Shown here piece after piece: positions 1-10,640 of a stretch of DNA of 64,000 nt; the first letter of the stretch is position 1, and every line of letters starts with the position of its first letter. Location of the stretch: assembly GCA_016165875.1 (NCBI GenBank), contig JABBOT010000007.1, positions 20,274,197 through 20,338,196 on the forward strand. Reading direction: 5' to 3'. Below the pieces are notes generated by a model. That model had not been told where the DNA came from. It saw only the letters and a program-made list of their open reading frames with translations, and ran no database searches. A program made the position numbers and the translations under genes. This DNA is from Acanthopleura granulata. Taxonomy: Eukaryota; Mollusca; Polyplacophora; Chitonida; Chitonidae.

Positions 1-1210
1 TTTGGACTCGTTCGACACGATTTGCCACGTATATATAGAACCGCCTGGTCTCGTTGCACAGATAACCGAATACGACCTTGTTATCTGTGAAATATCTTAT
101 TTCGCTTAGAGCTATGTCTAGATGTTCGGAAAATGTCTCTGCAATCCTTGTTGCTAGCACGGCTGTGCAAAGTTCAAGCCGCGGTATTGTGTGTCGGTGT
201 TCTGGCGCCACTTTGGTTTTGCCCAGGATAAAACCAAGATGACAGTTGACTCCTGTATCTGTAGATCTCAGGTAGGCCGCAGCAGCAATAGGCTTCTGGG
301 AAGGTCCTTGAAAAACAATACTTCTTTCTTGGTTGTGTGTTCTGAAACCGGCGAGTACGTTCTTTATATTTGAAGCTGTTCCAGACTTCAGAGAGAATCT
401 GTCCATTCATTCCCACTGCTTTTGTCTGTTGAATGAGAGCGGTTCGCCCCAATATACTGTTTCTGTCATGAGATCCCTCAGCAGAATGTTGCTTTCAATC
501 AGGATTCGGGCGGCGAAACCAGTGCGGTAAAAAAGAGTATTGACTGTCGACAGTACACCTCTCCGTGTGAAGGATTTTCGAGCTGAAGGTCAAAATGTCT
601 TATTGGAGATCCCAGACCAAATCCAAACTGAGTTGTTGGGAAGATCCCAGACCAAACGCAAACTTCGCTGTTGGGGCAGATCGTCTGTGTCAAGAATGAA
701 GTCCTTCAGATTACCTGCATAATCTTTCGTCCGGAAATAATTCATCACCTCTGTGTTGTTGGAAGCGACCTTGTGCAACCGAAGGTCGCCATCTTTACTC
801 ACTGCCTCCTATGTCCTTTCTAAGAGATTAACATCCTCAGCTACTGTGATACAGGAAGCCAAGCCATCGTCGACGTAGAAATTTTGCTCGAAGAATTTGA
901 AGTTTCCAAACAAGTGGGCCTGCATTCTGTAATCTACCAGTTTGTTTTCAGGGTTATTGTCGGAGCACCACAGAAACCGACGGAAATTAGGGTGGGTTTC
1001 TCTAACCAGGAAACAGTGAAACATTCATTGAATGTCAGCAGAGAAAGCAATCTTATGCTGTCGGAATCGTAACAGTGCACCCAGATGACTGTCAAATCGG
1101 TGACAAATACATTTGTGAGTCCATCAGTTTAATGAACTGTCCGTCTTCTACAGACATCACTGGCTTGCTGTCGTCTTCTGTGAGTCGAAAGACGGTGTTC
1201 CCGAAGTCGT
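1..1210 (-). pseudogene. BEL/Pao pol: gag-pol junction, reverse transcriptase and RNase H, degenerate
   Basis: The protein would copy element RNA into DNA in gag particles. Seen on the reverse strand: the junction around 1210-1070 (MDSQMYLSP-like segment); the RT start near 1024 with MFHCFLVRETHPNFRRFLW; the RT catalytic motif FYVDDGLAS near 870-880; the Pao-specific LDTDDLPQQRSLRLVWDL stretch near 690-640; and RNase H at about 440-1, including AHTIPRLELC-like and LATRIAETFSEHLDIALS segments. Between the VFGN-like sequence and the YVDD block, part of the RT palm is missing, an internal deletion. Reading frame changes several times, so no functional protein is possible. The RNase H is cut by the window edge at base 1. 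Confidence 0.85.
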
Positions 1211-2590
1211 CATCTATTCACCGTTCGTGAAAGTCAAACTTGCCATGACAAGGAGGGAAATTGGACGGGCGGGCGTCAGGGAATATGTGTATCTTGTTGA
1301 CGTCCTGTTTGCAATTTCCGGACGCGTGGTGGTTTGAGTCGCAGCATTTGAAGTACATGCGGTTCTGCTTCCTTTTTGGAGAAGACTTGCTTTCATTGTG
1401 TTCGGTCTTGTTTCGCCGGAGCAGCATTTTCTTATGCAAACCTGGGATCGTTTCGCGCACATAACAGCTTTTCCATGAATTCACAAAGCACATGAAATGG
1501 GAGAAATGCTACTTGGTGATCCTTCTTGTATCTCACGGCGTGATTGTTCGTCTTCGCTTGTATATTATACGGCAGATTGTTCAAGATGGGCATGACACCT
1601 GATGACGATGACCTGATGCCAAGAAGTGCTCTGTATTTGGGGTCTTCTTTTACTGACTGTATGTCAGTCGAGTCATACCGCCTTTTTTCCTTTGTTCGTC
1701 AGACGTGTGAAATTGTTCACCTTGAATCTCAAGGTGGATTTGACCATATCCGCCCTATAAAAGCGCTCCTTCAGTTGGTGATGGGTTGGTAGCCTTGGTA
1801 CACCTGATGCTCATTGCAAGTCATTTGACTACCAATTCGATCTCTTCGCTGGCAGTAACTCCTAATTCACGCATAGGGCACTGGAATCCTGTCTTCCACA
1901 TTGCAAATGTCTCTTACTTGTCATCAAAGCTTGAAAGGCGTGTTGTTAAAAGATCTTTGTTCAACAGATACTGAGCGAATTCTGTGTTCACCGCCAAATG
2001 ACGTCACATCAGGATTTAATGCTATTTCATTCCGTACAGGATGGGGAGTTGAAATAAAGTCGGAGTGAATATTATCGTTGACTTTCCCATGTCGAGTGTT
2101 TATAACACTGGAACCAAAATGGCTTGGTGATTTGATAGTCGTAAGTGACTTGCCCTGGAGGCACCCATGTTACGTCAGAGAGCGACAGGCTAAGATCTGG
2201 CTGTGTTGCGTGCAGATAACTTGGGCGTGGGTTTGTTGAAGCTTACACTTCATCAGGAGGAGGTCTAAATCAGCATGGATTTCTGCCTGGATGCGTGCTG
2301 ATTCAGTAACAGAAATTTGTTCCTTTTGTACGACCGATGCTTGTTTCTTTTTAAGCCTCCTGAATAGCGAATGCAGATTGGCCCTCGCAGCCTCAGCTTT
2401 TGCCCGTTTACGATATAATACAGAGCTCACATTGGACAGTTCAGATGTCCGCCGTGATGACGTAGACTTTGCCCCTTGGCCTCCCTGCGGTGAAGATTTG
2501 TACGAGTGTGATTGTCACATCATAACGAAGTTTATCCGTATAGGTTTCGGTTTCACCAGTTGTATTGTTCATCTGTGAGTTCATACTCCG
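1211..2590 (-). pseudogene. BEL/Pao gag, degenerate
   Basis: Gag would form the intracellular particle that packages element RNA. On the reverse strand the N-terminal part (about 2590-2170) is a charged, alanine-rich helical region containing KRAKAEAARANLHSLFRR, typical of Pao gag. The central part (about 1990-1500) carries FAQYLLNKDLLTTRLSSFDD and the later YKKDHQVAF-like and CEF(I/M)EKL segments in shifting frames. Near 1360-1320 lies a zinc-knuckle-like FKCCDSNHHASGNC in which the first cysteine of CX2CX4HX4C appears to be replaced by Phe. Many in-frame stops and frameshifts mark it as dead. It directly precedes the pol remnant, as expected. Confidence 0.8.
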
Positions 2591-2599
2591 AGGAGCAGC

Positions 2600-3572
2600 A
2601 GTGATACATACACGCACGCAGGGTCTGGTTGTCTGCGTGCCAATAAGTCTGTTGGCGAGGGCCACTGTAACGCCGTCGGGACATAGACTCTGCTGATTGC
2701 CTGCAGAGCTATCATGTCGTTGAGCTGTGTCGTTGACAGGATGGCGTTAGCTAGTTTTACAACTCTTTACTGTTCAGCCTTTCTTGTCGGAAAAAGACAG
2801 AAGAGAGCTAACCTAGCACCGCTGAATATTGAGTCACCCAAACCTAATGCTCGGCAGTTACTTCCGCATTATTTATTCTTGGTGGGAAGCGGCAAAGGCT
2901 GGAAGGAACAAAAATAAATAATGAGGATAAAGCTCACAACGGAATTATAAACAAAGAATCAAACAATGTACATTATTTTACAATGTCACGCACAAGCAAG
3001 CGACAATACTTTGAATGGAATAAATCGTAGGTATCAAGAGTTACCGCCCTTGTATTGATTTATCGGCCTGACCTGTGGACTATACGTGTACCACTACTGT
3101 TCAAATTGTTATAAACCGGAGTCTGAATGTCTCATATTGCAAATACACAAACATAAGTAATTTTATATTAGAAACTTAACGTGAAGTGTGGCCGAATATA
3201 GTCGTAATCATGTTCAGCTTTGTAAGTGTCCTCTGCTAAAGTCTGTAGGTTAAAAGTGAGGGATTTGCCGTATATATTTTTTGTTGTAAAGTTCGAATGT
3301 TTTTCTCCTCGGGATTCTCTGATATCAAACACACACGGTTCACAAACTCAGTTCGTAAACAAGACATTGTCATGAAAGTTTCTATATGCAACTGTCACTC
3401 ACATTGCAGCGGACTCCATGCTCACAGAATCTGTCAGACTGCATCTCGGCATGGGACGAAGCCTCATGGAGTTCTCGCGGGGTTGACACAACAGCCCCGT
3501 GTGGGCAGGCATCAATAAGTAAAGTGACAGTTTCGAGGATCAATAAAACAAAATAAGGGGCAAAACCGAACA
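2600..3572. other. No gene; probable leader and possible 5' LTR of the BEL/Pao element
   Basis: This stretch lies upstream (reverse strand) of the BEL/Pao gag start, where leader, primer-binding site and 5' LTR should be. No convincing coding sequence is visible. A TG dinucleotide near 2840 next to a TTTGGGTGACTC-like reverse-strand sequence could mark an LTR/PBS border, but without the second LTR I cannot support it. Confidence 0.3.
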
Positions 3573-3582
3573 AAATGAAAAT

Positions 3583-3833
3583 TTATTTATTTATTTGATT
3601 TGTGTTTTACGCCGTACTCAGGAATATTTCAGTTATACGACAATGACCATCATTATAATGGGAGGAAACCGGGCAGATTTCGCGTAAACCAACAGGGGCA
3701 AGCCGCAGGACGCTGGCAGATCTTCCCACGTACGGCCGAAGAGGAAACCAGCATTAGCTGAACTTGAAATAACAGCCACCGCACCGATGGGAGGTTTGTT
3801 GGTCATTGCGCTGAGCTTGCGCGCTCACCCACC
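3583..3833 (-). mobile_element. SINE family A (tRNA-headed), nearly full length
   Basis: Reverse-oriented copy. The plus strand begins with the (ATTT)n tail, followed by TTTTACGCCGTACTCAGGAA, the central GGGAGGAAACCGGGCAGA block and CTTCCCACGTACGGCCGAAG, ending in a degraded tRNA-like head. Flanked by AAATGAAAAT (about 3573-3582) and AAGTGAAAAT (about 3835-3844), a likely target-site duplication with one mismatch. Confidence 0.85.
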
Positions 3834-3920
3834 AAAGTGAAAATAGAGCTAAATCCACTATATAGTGTAATAAACAATACATACATACACATATACAGAT
3901 ATATGTGTCGTGTGCTACAC

Positions 3921-4280
3921 TTTGACTGGGATTTAAAACGAAGAACGATTTGTTGTCACGAGTGGAATTCTTTTATTCGTGGACTTCTCTGATTGCATTC
4001 AAGACAGGATGACCTCAGGGGGCAGATAACAAAGCTCATGCAGCGATAAAAACAATTACCGAATAGAAAAATATGTTATATGGAACAAGGCAAGTTATAC
4101 AACGAAATACGTCACCTGAGGAGTCAAAAAACAACGCAAGTAAGTCAACAAGTAGCAGCAAATGTCTGCACTGAACATCCCTCTGGACTGCATCCTGATG
4201 AATGATCAGGATGGATGATGACAGAGCAGTATGGAAAAAAAGATTACAGTAAGAGGAAGATGAACTTGTGAGACCATTCT
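3921..4280 (-). repeat. 3' LTR of the Gypsy element
   Basis: Matches the 8614-9046 copy at both ends: GACTGGGAT near the left border, GAGTGGAATTCTT, then GATTGCATT and CATGCAGC; and on the right GAATGATCAGGATGGATGAT followed by a decayed purine-rich end around ACTTGTGAGA. The middle 160 bases correspond poorly to the longer middle of the other LTR. A reverse-strand AATAAAAG near 3970 could be a polyadenylation signal. Confidence 0.8.
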
Positions 4281-4711
4281 CTGCTGGGGGAAACGCCGTC
4301 CCTACGTTTCTCAGTAACTAGTTCACCTGAACCAGCCTGGGGGACTCTGATCGCCTATGAGTGCCAATTTCCGGTGTCTTCTCCATATGTTGGAACGGAA
4401 TAGAATCTGCTCTTAGATTGGACCCGGTACTTTGTACGCTGCTCTCTCGTTCCGATTCCCTATCGGAATCGGTCAGCGGGACCGAATCGTTGAACACGCA
4501 AGGCGGGTTTTGAGTAGAGGGAGGGGAGGAATAACTGTGGGAGGACTGGGCAGTGAAGCAAAAGGCAGTAACATGTTTCTGTGTTGCACACTGAACTTGC
4601 TACCTTCATCCCGCCTTACCTTATACACTGGTATGTACGGGTTTGGGTGAGATACCACCAGTCACGGATGTGCTTCTCATCTGTTACCTTGTTTGTGTTT
4701 ATCTTTTATTC
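4281..4711. other. 3' untranslated part of the Gypsy element
   Basis: Lies between the integrase remnant and the 3' LTR. The visible reading frames are short and overlap on both strands without recognisable motifs. The polypurine tract expected just before the 3' LTR is at best a degraded AGAGAATGG on the reverse strand near 4282-4292. Confidence 0.4.
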
Positions 4712-5150
4712 CTACATTTCTTGCGTGCAACCTGTCGACTCGTACCTTGTAGAATTATATGCATGGACAAGAAAAGGGGCAAAGCTTTTCCAATCTGATT
4801 TTGGTTTATTTGTTTGGGTGTCCAACATATTTAGCAGGGTTTGATTATACCTCTCGTGCATATCATCCCCTTCAGTGTGACATGGCGTTGCGCGCCTCCT
4901 CTCAACCCCAGTAATCTTACACGACTCTAAGCTTAAGTCAGTCTCAGAGTTTCTGCCCTGGTCACCATGAAGTCGACAAGGAACCCCGTAATGGACAAAG
5001 TAGTTAACAAAGGGTACTCTAGCGGTTAATCTGGGAGTTTGATTTTTGGTTAGAATAGCTTGTGAGTACCTTGTGAAATGACCCGTTATGATCAAAATAC
5101 TGCCGTAACTCCCTTTGGGAGTTTCTAAGTGAGATAAATATTATTATCTG
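4712..5150 (-). pseudogene. Gypsy integrase core, degenerate
   Basis: Integrase would insert the element cDNA into the genome. The reverse strand has YLSHLETPKG then ILIITGHFTRYSQAILTKNQ, GVPCRLHGDQGRNSE and HERYNQTLLNML, the Gypsy integrase core in order. The family motif at the first catalytic aspartate is T-D-HFTRY; here it reads TGHFTRY, so that Asp is lost. The second Asp (HGDQGRN) and the Glu (ERYNQ) remain. The frame is open for 127 residues and ends inside the core; no C-terminal domain is visible. Upstream it joins the RNase H remnant at about 5150 with the zinc-binding domain missing, an internal deletion. Confidence 0.85.
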
Positions 5151-5164
5151 TTTGAACGGCGAAA

Positions 5165-6180
5165 TTTGACGTAAACAGCCCACTTCAACGCGAAAAACTT
5201 CCGCTGGTCAGATCAGTAATTTCGTTCCGTTTGTTTCAATCCTCTACTGGCATACGCAATGACGCGCTCGACTCCTGTTTGATTCTTATGTAAGCACAGC
5301 CCCGATGCCTTCCGCTCTGGGGTCAACATGCAGAAAAAGAGATGCAGATCAAAATATGCCTACGCCAGAACGGGTGGGAAGGTCAGAGCCGGGATCAACG
5401 CGTCAAAAGCACACCAGTGTTCCGAAAGCCACATCCACTTCGTGTTTTCCGTGGACTCCTCTGTTTTTCCTGTAAGCAAATCATTCAACGATTTAGCAAC
5501 GAGTGCATGTTCAAGACAAAACGGTAGAAATACCCTGCCAATCCTAGAAACCGTCAGAGCCCCTTTAAATTCCTGAACTCTGGCCACCGTTTTAATACCT
5601 CGATCGTATCAGGTTCAGCCTGCATGCCTATACCAGATACAATATGCCCCAAGTACTCCACTTCAGTTTTGAAAAACTCACATTTGGAAGGTTTTAATTT
5701 TGGCTCGTGTTGCGCAAGGTGAATAATAATGTTTTCAAGTCGGAAGAGATGTTCTTCAAAGGTTTTTGAGAAGGCGATAATGTCATCAATATACACTAAA
5801 CATTCTTAAGATTGACATCTCGTAAGCATTTCTCCATTTAGCTTTGTAAAGTAACTGTGGCAGTCGTGAGCCTAAACGGCATACGATTGCATTCATAAAA
5901 CCCAAGAGGACCCACAGAAAATGCAGTTTCAAATTTGTCTTCCTCTCTAACCTCCACCTGCCAATAAACAGACCGGGGGTATGAAGAGTCTTGGGACGTA
6001 ATGCTAGACCAACGATTCAACAATTATCTTGCTCAGTGTTCCTGCTCCAGTGCCAGATTTTCATCAAAGTTGAACTCTAACTCAGCATTCCGAGAATTAG
6101 GTGTTAATTTAGATTGATTTGGAATACAAGGGGAAACAAAGGAAAAATCCTGATGGGTACATAGCTTCCTTTTAAGTGGA
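5165..6180 (-). pseudogene. Gypsy reverse transcriptase and RNase H, degenerate
   Basis: Reverse-strand order: the pre-RT segment NAELEFNFDENLALEQEH (6033-6180); then, after a deletion of the RT fingers, YWQVEVREEDKFETAFSVGP with LGFYECNRMPF (5838-5960); the catalytic box MYIDDIIAFSKTFEEH (near 5796) and KPSKCEFFKTEVEYLGHIVS; the thumb/connection segment with AKSLNDLLTGK and ALTFPPVLA (5587-5360); and an RNase H piece with GVERVIAYASRGLKQTERNY (about 5270-5210) in two frames. YIDD is intact but the gene has stops, frameshifts and two deletions. It would have synthesised cDNA for the element. Confidence 0.88.
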
Positions 6181-6215
6181 ATTGTTACGGCTTTAAAGGA
6201 GATATTACAAATATG

Positions 6216-6470
6216 AGTCGGGTAGCGCTCATTCGCAGCACAATGACCCAAAGCCTCCCACCAATGTGGTCGCTGTGAGTTCAAGACCAGTTTATGCTGG
6301 CTTCCTATCTCGCAGTACGTGAGATGGTCTGCCATCAACCTGTGGATGGTCGTGGGTTTCCCCCGGGCTCTGCCCGGTTTCCTCCCACAATAATGCTGGC
6401 CGCCGTCGTGTAAGTGAAATATTCTTGAGTACGGCGTAAAACACCAATCAAATAAATAAATAAATAAATG
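6216..6470 (+). mobile_element. SINE family A inserted in the Gypsy element
   Basis: Plus-oriented copy lacking the first part of the tRNA-like head. It carries GTCGCTGTGAGTTCAAGACC (B-box region), the GTTTCCCCCGGGCTCTGCCC block, AGTGAAATATTCTTGAGTAC and a (AAAT)n tail. Flanked by CAAATATG at 6208-6215 and 6471-6478, an 8-bp duplication. On the reverse strand, leaving out the SINE and one repeat joins two halves of the pre-RT reading frame. Confidence 0.9.
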
Positions 6471-6544
6471 CAAATATGGACAGTTACACTAGTAGTGCCC
6501 CTGGTCGATGCATATCCTACAAGCTGAGGTCGGACAAGCAAGTT

Positions 6545-7030
6545 ACTGTTTAAACCTACATTACTATGTTCCGCAATAATAGGTTAGGACACAGTTTGGT
6601 AGCTCTTAGCCACTCCTCTCTGACTTACTGCCTGACGTGGGCCCCCTCTTATTCCTCTAATGTTCGTGGCTCTAACTAGAAACACCAGCAGATCAGTTTG
6701 TAGGATCTTGGCAGTCAAGCCCCATGGACCATTTCCAGGGTTACCCGACTCCAGAGCAAATAACTTTATAACATTAGTTCCTACCATCATTGAAACTGTG
6801 CTGTTGTACACAGCGTCTGAAACCACCAGAACGGGAGCCGCAACGTTTTTCCTTCCTCCGGGAACTCCTAGCACTACCTGTATATAAAAAGTGATGAGGG
6901 AGGGGTTACTTCCAGCTCCACATATATCCAAGTTCAGCTCATACAGCGACAGCATTCTCACATCCTTCAAGTGATTAGCGAAAAGGCCACGAGAAACTTC
7001 GTTACCATCGTTCCAGTGTCTAACAGGCAC
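6545..7030 (-). pseudogene. Gypsy aspartic protease region, degenerate
   Basis: A 148-residue reverse-strand frame with GAGSNPSLITFYIQVVLGVP and VAAPVLVVSDAVYNSTV followed by MMVGTNVI, the C-terminal part of a Gypsy retropepsin (the V-I/V-GTN-V segment). The catalytic D-S/T-G loop is not visible, so the N-terminal part is missing or scrambled. It sits directly upstream of the pre-RT segment, the expected place. It would have cleaved the Gag-Pol polyprotein. Confidence 0.65.
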
Positions 7031-7579
7031 TAACAGGCTTTTCCCATTTATGAGGATACAAGATTAGTTGGGGTGGTCGACTAATGTAGTTTTTTTATGG
7101 GCGAGTTACTGAACGATCCCCGATCAGATCGGTAGCAGAGGTCGTTACTAGTTTAAATCCAACTGTTCTAGCAATGGCGTATTTCGAGTATTATCGGTCG
7201 GGTCCGAAATACCTCTATCGCAACCACGCCCGCGAACACCGAAATTATTATGTCTAGGCGGTCCTGGATTTGAGACAATGAATCCGTAGGAATAGTTTCC
7301 TTAGACCTCTGTTCCAAGTTCGCTATGGGCTGGACTATAGCCTCGAGGTGGATCGGACTTTTAGCCTCAGAACCTGCCTGTATGGATGCGTGTTACATCC
7401 TTTCAGTCTTACCTTTAAGTCGGTCCACGTCAAGCAGCTCCTCCTCCACCGCCGTATCCTCTACCAATAACTCATTGCAGGGGAAATCGGAGTCAAACTT
7501 ATGGCGAGTGGCAGACTTTAGAGTCTTACTATTCAGTCCCATCAAGAATTCATTCCTCAACATTCGCAATATCTGTTTC

Positions 7580-7860
7580 TCACCAAGGGCGCAATTTGCT
7601 TAGCTTGTTGGAAGATATTTCCTGCCTACAATTACACATAACTACAGACTCGTCCTTCCGCTGTTGTTCAACACTAAGGATTGATTGTAACAAAGGCTCA
7701 TCTGTAACCACCCTTACCAAGGTTACCTCTTGTTTAGTATCACCCAATTGAAAACAGAACCTGGAGGCTTCCCCTCGTAAGGACTGCCTACCAGCATGTA
7801 AGATTGCATTATGCGAGTAAGCCTTTTCCTTCAAGAGACAATTAATCCTAAATTTCTACA
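7580..7860 (-). pseudogene. Gypsy gag (capsid) remnant
   Basis: A reverse-strand frame with AILHAGRQSLRGEASRFCFQ, LGDTKQEVTLVRV and LLQSILSVEQQRKDESV. The LRGEA-R and Q-R-K-DESV patterns are those of the capsid part of Ty3/Gypsy gag. The frame is short and the zinc knuckle is not seen. Placement upstream of the protease remnant supports the call. Confidence 0.6.
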
Positions 7861-8594
7861 CTTCGAAGCAGCTTTCTAATTTAGGCACTGGCTCTAGCCC
7901 AGAAAAAAACCAGACATCTGGGAAGATTGGAAAGGGGTGTCCATTGGAAGGTAAGGAGAATTAGTAGGGGAAGTGATAAACGGACTGTCCCACGTAGCTG
8001 GAGAAGAAACGATCGTCGTATTGTCTACCCTCCAGTGGAAACACCCTTCATTAACCGATTCGATTCAAATAATCCACCATTTTGCTTTCTTCAGCTTCCG
8101 TCAACTGCCCTTGCAGTGTGTGTGTGGGTGGGGGTGAGTTCCGATGGATCTTCCAAGAGATTACTTGTTGCCATCACGAGACCCTATAAAACAGGCTCTA
8201 CAGGCGGAGGACAAAATGATGAAATTGCTAATGAACGGTTAGTACACAACATGGGGTTAGACCAACTGAACCAGTATCCCCCCAAAAGTCAAAATAATGC
8301 CAGATCACTTCATCATTTCACGTTCACACCACATACCTGCATTCCACACAATCCAGATATTTATTACTTCGCTACTTAACCCTGAACCTAACACTAAATG
8401 GAAGCTGAAGTCCTATGAAATCAAGCACTAAGTTCAATTAAACTGCAATTTACACAAACTTCTGTCACAGGGATCTAACGTTGATGAAGGTGTCAGTCAC
8501 GTACTATACATGAACGCGATGAAATCCAGAAAAGGCGTATGGCCAAAAAGGAGATCAACAAGTCCACTACAACAGTAACTTCCTAGTTTCCCTA
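7861..8594. other. Leader and gag start region of the Gypsy element, no clear gene
   Basis: Between the gag remnant and the primer-binding site. A 150-residue plus-strand frame (7927-8379) runs through it, but has no recognisable motif, lies opposite to the element and is probably chance. Confidence 0.35.
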
Positions 8595-8612
8595 GTAACA
8601 ATTCGGGCTCCA
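8595..8612 (-). promoter_or_regulatory. Candidate primer-binding site of the Gypsy element
   Basis: On the reverse strand the LTR end ...GTCGACA is followed by one T and then TGGAGCCCGAATTG. A TGG start one base after the LTR is the expected complement of a tRNA 3' CCA. The priming tRNA is not identified; the implied acceptor sequence does not match a tRNA I recognise. Confidence 0.55.
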
Positions 8613-8613
8613 A

Positions 8614-9046
8614 TGTCGACTGGGATATATTACTAAGAACGACTTGTTGTGAAGAGTGGAATTCTTCTATTACCGGTCCTCGTTGGATTGCATTGAGGGG
8701 GGATGCCCTTAGGGGAAGAAAATAAAGCACATGCAGCTAAGTGACAACGAGCGTCTGTATAGAACTTCCCTCAGGACCGCGTTTATGTACCCTACCTACA
8801 CAACCAATCACCATCTGGCTTCACAAATCCATTGTCTGTCAAAAATGTATATAAACATCCTCCATGTAATATGTCACAAAACTGTTACCTACAGTACCCA
8901 AAGATTACTCCGCGAAATGGGAGCTACATCTTTTAGTGAGCCCTAGTCAAAATCTATTAATATGGGTTACAGATGAATGATCAGGATGGATGATGGCATA
9001 GAGTGGTGTGGGAAAAGAAATACAGCGGGAGGAAGACTTGTCACAC
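8614..9046 (-). repeat. 5' LTR of the Gypsy element
   Basis: Begins TGTCGACTGGGAT on the plus strand, giving ...GTCGACA at the LTR 3' end on the coding strand, and shares AGAACGA, TTGTTGTGAAGAGTGG and the GAATGATCAGGATGGATGAT block with the 3' LTR. The right end near ACTTGTCACA corresponds to ACTTGTGAGA in the other copy; the exact last base is uncertain by about 10 bases. Confidence 0.8.
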
Positions 9047-10329
9047 ATACAATACACAGTGCCAAATTCATAAAGGTGTTTATAAGGTACGAAGCGCTTA
9101 AACTGGCTTATCTTTTACACAGAGGCTAATTGTCCAAAGACAGGTAAATGACTGCCTAAGAGGTGAATCTAGAGGTCAGATGATCGACCCTTTAGCTGTG
9201 GGCGTATGACTTTTGGATAAACGCTAGTCTTTTCATCGTTCGGTTCTACATTATGACGTACTAAGTCGGAAATAATTATAATACAAATATATTAACAAGG
9301 CGTATCCATTCGTCTTCATCAGCCTCCTCCTTATCAAACTAAAAAAAATGTCAGGGCAGCCGTGTCAGTACCACCCTGCATTACACCCACACGTAAAATA
9401 CGTACTTGGAAAGATAAACATACCCCTTACCAACAATTAAACTTTCTTTTGTTATTTTGGCACGTGTTTTCTAATAACAGTTCATGAATCACTGAATCAC
9501 TGATTAAAAACATTTGTGTGAATTCGGCCCACTATCTTTTATCAAATAATCTAATTACATACATATTAGGGGGAAATGTTCGTTGGGAGAATTGTCCATA
9601 AGGAGAAATGTCATGGGGGGATATGTCGACAGGTTAAAATGGACTGGATACAGGGCACATACATATTGCCTGATGCTACAGAGTTCATTATGATTGCTTG
9701 GATACCATTTGGCCCCAACTATACTGCAGAGCTGAAAAACGATATCCCGAGAGAGAGAAATAGATATTTATTCCAATAAATACTCATGAAACAACCAGAA
9801 GAACTACCACCTCTCTCCGGAAGTACACTAATCAAGTTATAAATAAAGTTATGCCCTAGGATAAACATCAAATGGAACAGCCAGGTCTCTTGGAAATTGC
9901 TTCGAGTAGACTTAAAAGTAAACTTAGCCCCCGAGGAAAATATCAGGTGAAAAATGCACCCCTCCTAGCTCCACTGGATTATATTAAAAAAAACATCCTT
10001 CCCTACATGAAACCAACGCTTTACATCGTACCGGAGCAACAATGGATCCATATATGTACTTGTATAATGTTTTAATACTGTTTCAAAACAGTGGCCGCCG
10101 TTAACTTATTTACATTCTTTCTAGTTCGGTATAAAGCCAAACAGGACTCGGTTCTATATCAATATAAACATGTACATGTAACAGATGAAACTAGATTCTA
10201 GATCGTATTTGGGTAATAAGTTGGGTTAACTAAAACGCTGGGGACAGAAGGACAAATCACCAGATAGTTGATATGTTCGGTTTGACTGACAGTTCGATTT
10301 GTAGTGCCTACCGAAACAGGTAGTCCAAA
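9047..10329. other. No recognisable gene; contains a short 16-bp tandem repeat
   Basis: Short plus-strand frames at 9576-9779 and 9872-10075 show no family motif. At 9569-9640 about four units of a 16-base repeat of the type GGGRGAAATGTCNNNN occur, and the first frame is read across it. Nothing else is supported here. Confidence 0.4.
9569..9640 (+). repeat. Imperfect 16-bp tandem repeat (about 4 units)
   Basis: Units GGGGGAAATGTTCGTT, GGGAGAATTGTCCATA, AGGAGAAATGTCATGG and GGGGATATGTCGACA follow one another. Length is regular; the sequence varies in the last four bases. Confidence 0.6.
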
Positions 10330-10404
10330 AATGCTTGAATCGACAGTTATGACACCGGCATTTCCCGCGCTCATTTTTGGAAAATCAGATGCTATCTGGA
10401 TCAC

Positions 10405-10640
10405 TGCTTATGTAGGTACTCCTCGATCGGAAGATCTGGAATGAATCTTTGGTCAGGTCATACCAAAAAAAATTGAAAATGGTAATTGTAGCTGTCTCGC
10501 TTGGCACTCAGGAATGAGACGTTAGTTCAAGGAAACGTGACTGGTAGGCCGTGTGTCTGTACAATTTGACTGGGTGGTATACCATGTCTGTTGACTTCGG
10601 CAAAATGTTCCAGTGGCGGCAGCACGATGTATAACACCAA
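10405..10640 (+). mobile_element. SINE family B, old fragment
   Basis: Matches the well-preserved copy at 54633-54953: GATCGGAAGATCTGG, GGTCATACCAAA, the GCACTCAG block, ACTGGTAGGCC, GTACAATTTGACTGGGTG, GACTTCGGCAAAATGTTCCA and GGCAGCACGA. The tail is lost. Confidence 0.7.

Larger units (their letters stand above)
1..2600 (-). mobile_element. BEL/Pao LTR retrotransposon, internal region (5' part; runs off the left edge)
   Basis: Reading the reverse strand from about 2590 down to 1 gives, in family order, a Pao-type gag, a short gag-pol junction, RT and RNase H. All are broken by stops and frameshifts. The order gag-RT-RNase H and the motifs match BEL/Pao, not Gypsy or Copia. The 3' part (integrase, 3' LTR) lies outside the window, so the LTR cannot be defined by comparison. 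The element is old: several stops per domain and at least one internal deletion in RT. Class assignment is confident from motifs; subfamily is not determined. Confidence 0.85.
3921..9046 (-). mobile_element. Ty3/Gypsy LTR retrotransposon, degenerate but with both LTRs
   Basis: The reverse strand reads 5' LTR (9046-8614), gag remnant, aspartic protease, RT, RNase H, integrase, 3' LTR (about 4280-3921). RT-RNase H before integrase is the Gypsy order. The two LTRs share matching left and right ends but have diverged strongly and differ in length, so the insertion is old. Internal deletions removed the RT fingers and the stretch between RNase H and integrase. A SINE is inserted at 6216-6470. No confident 5-bp target duplication was found. 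Confidence 0.85.

Noticed and set aside
7927..8379. 150-residue plus-strand frame
   Set aside because: Lies antisense in the Gypsy leader; no motif and low-complexity charged start; taken as chance.
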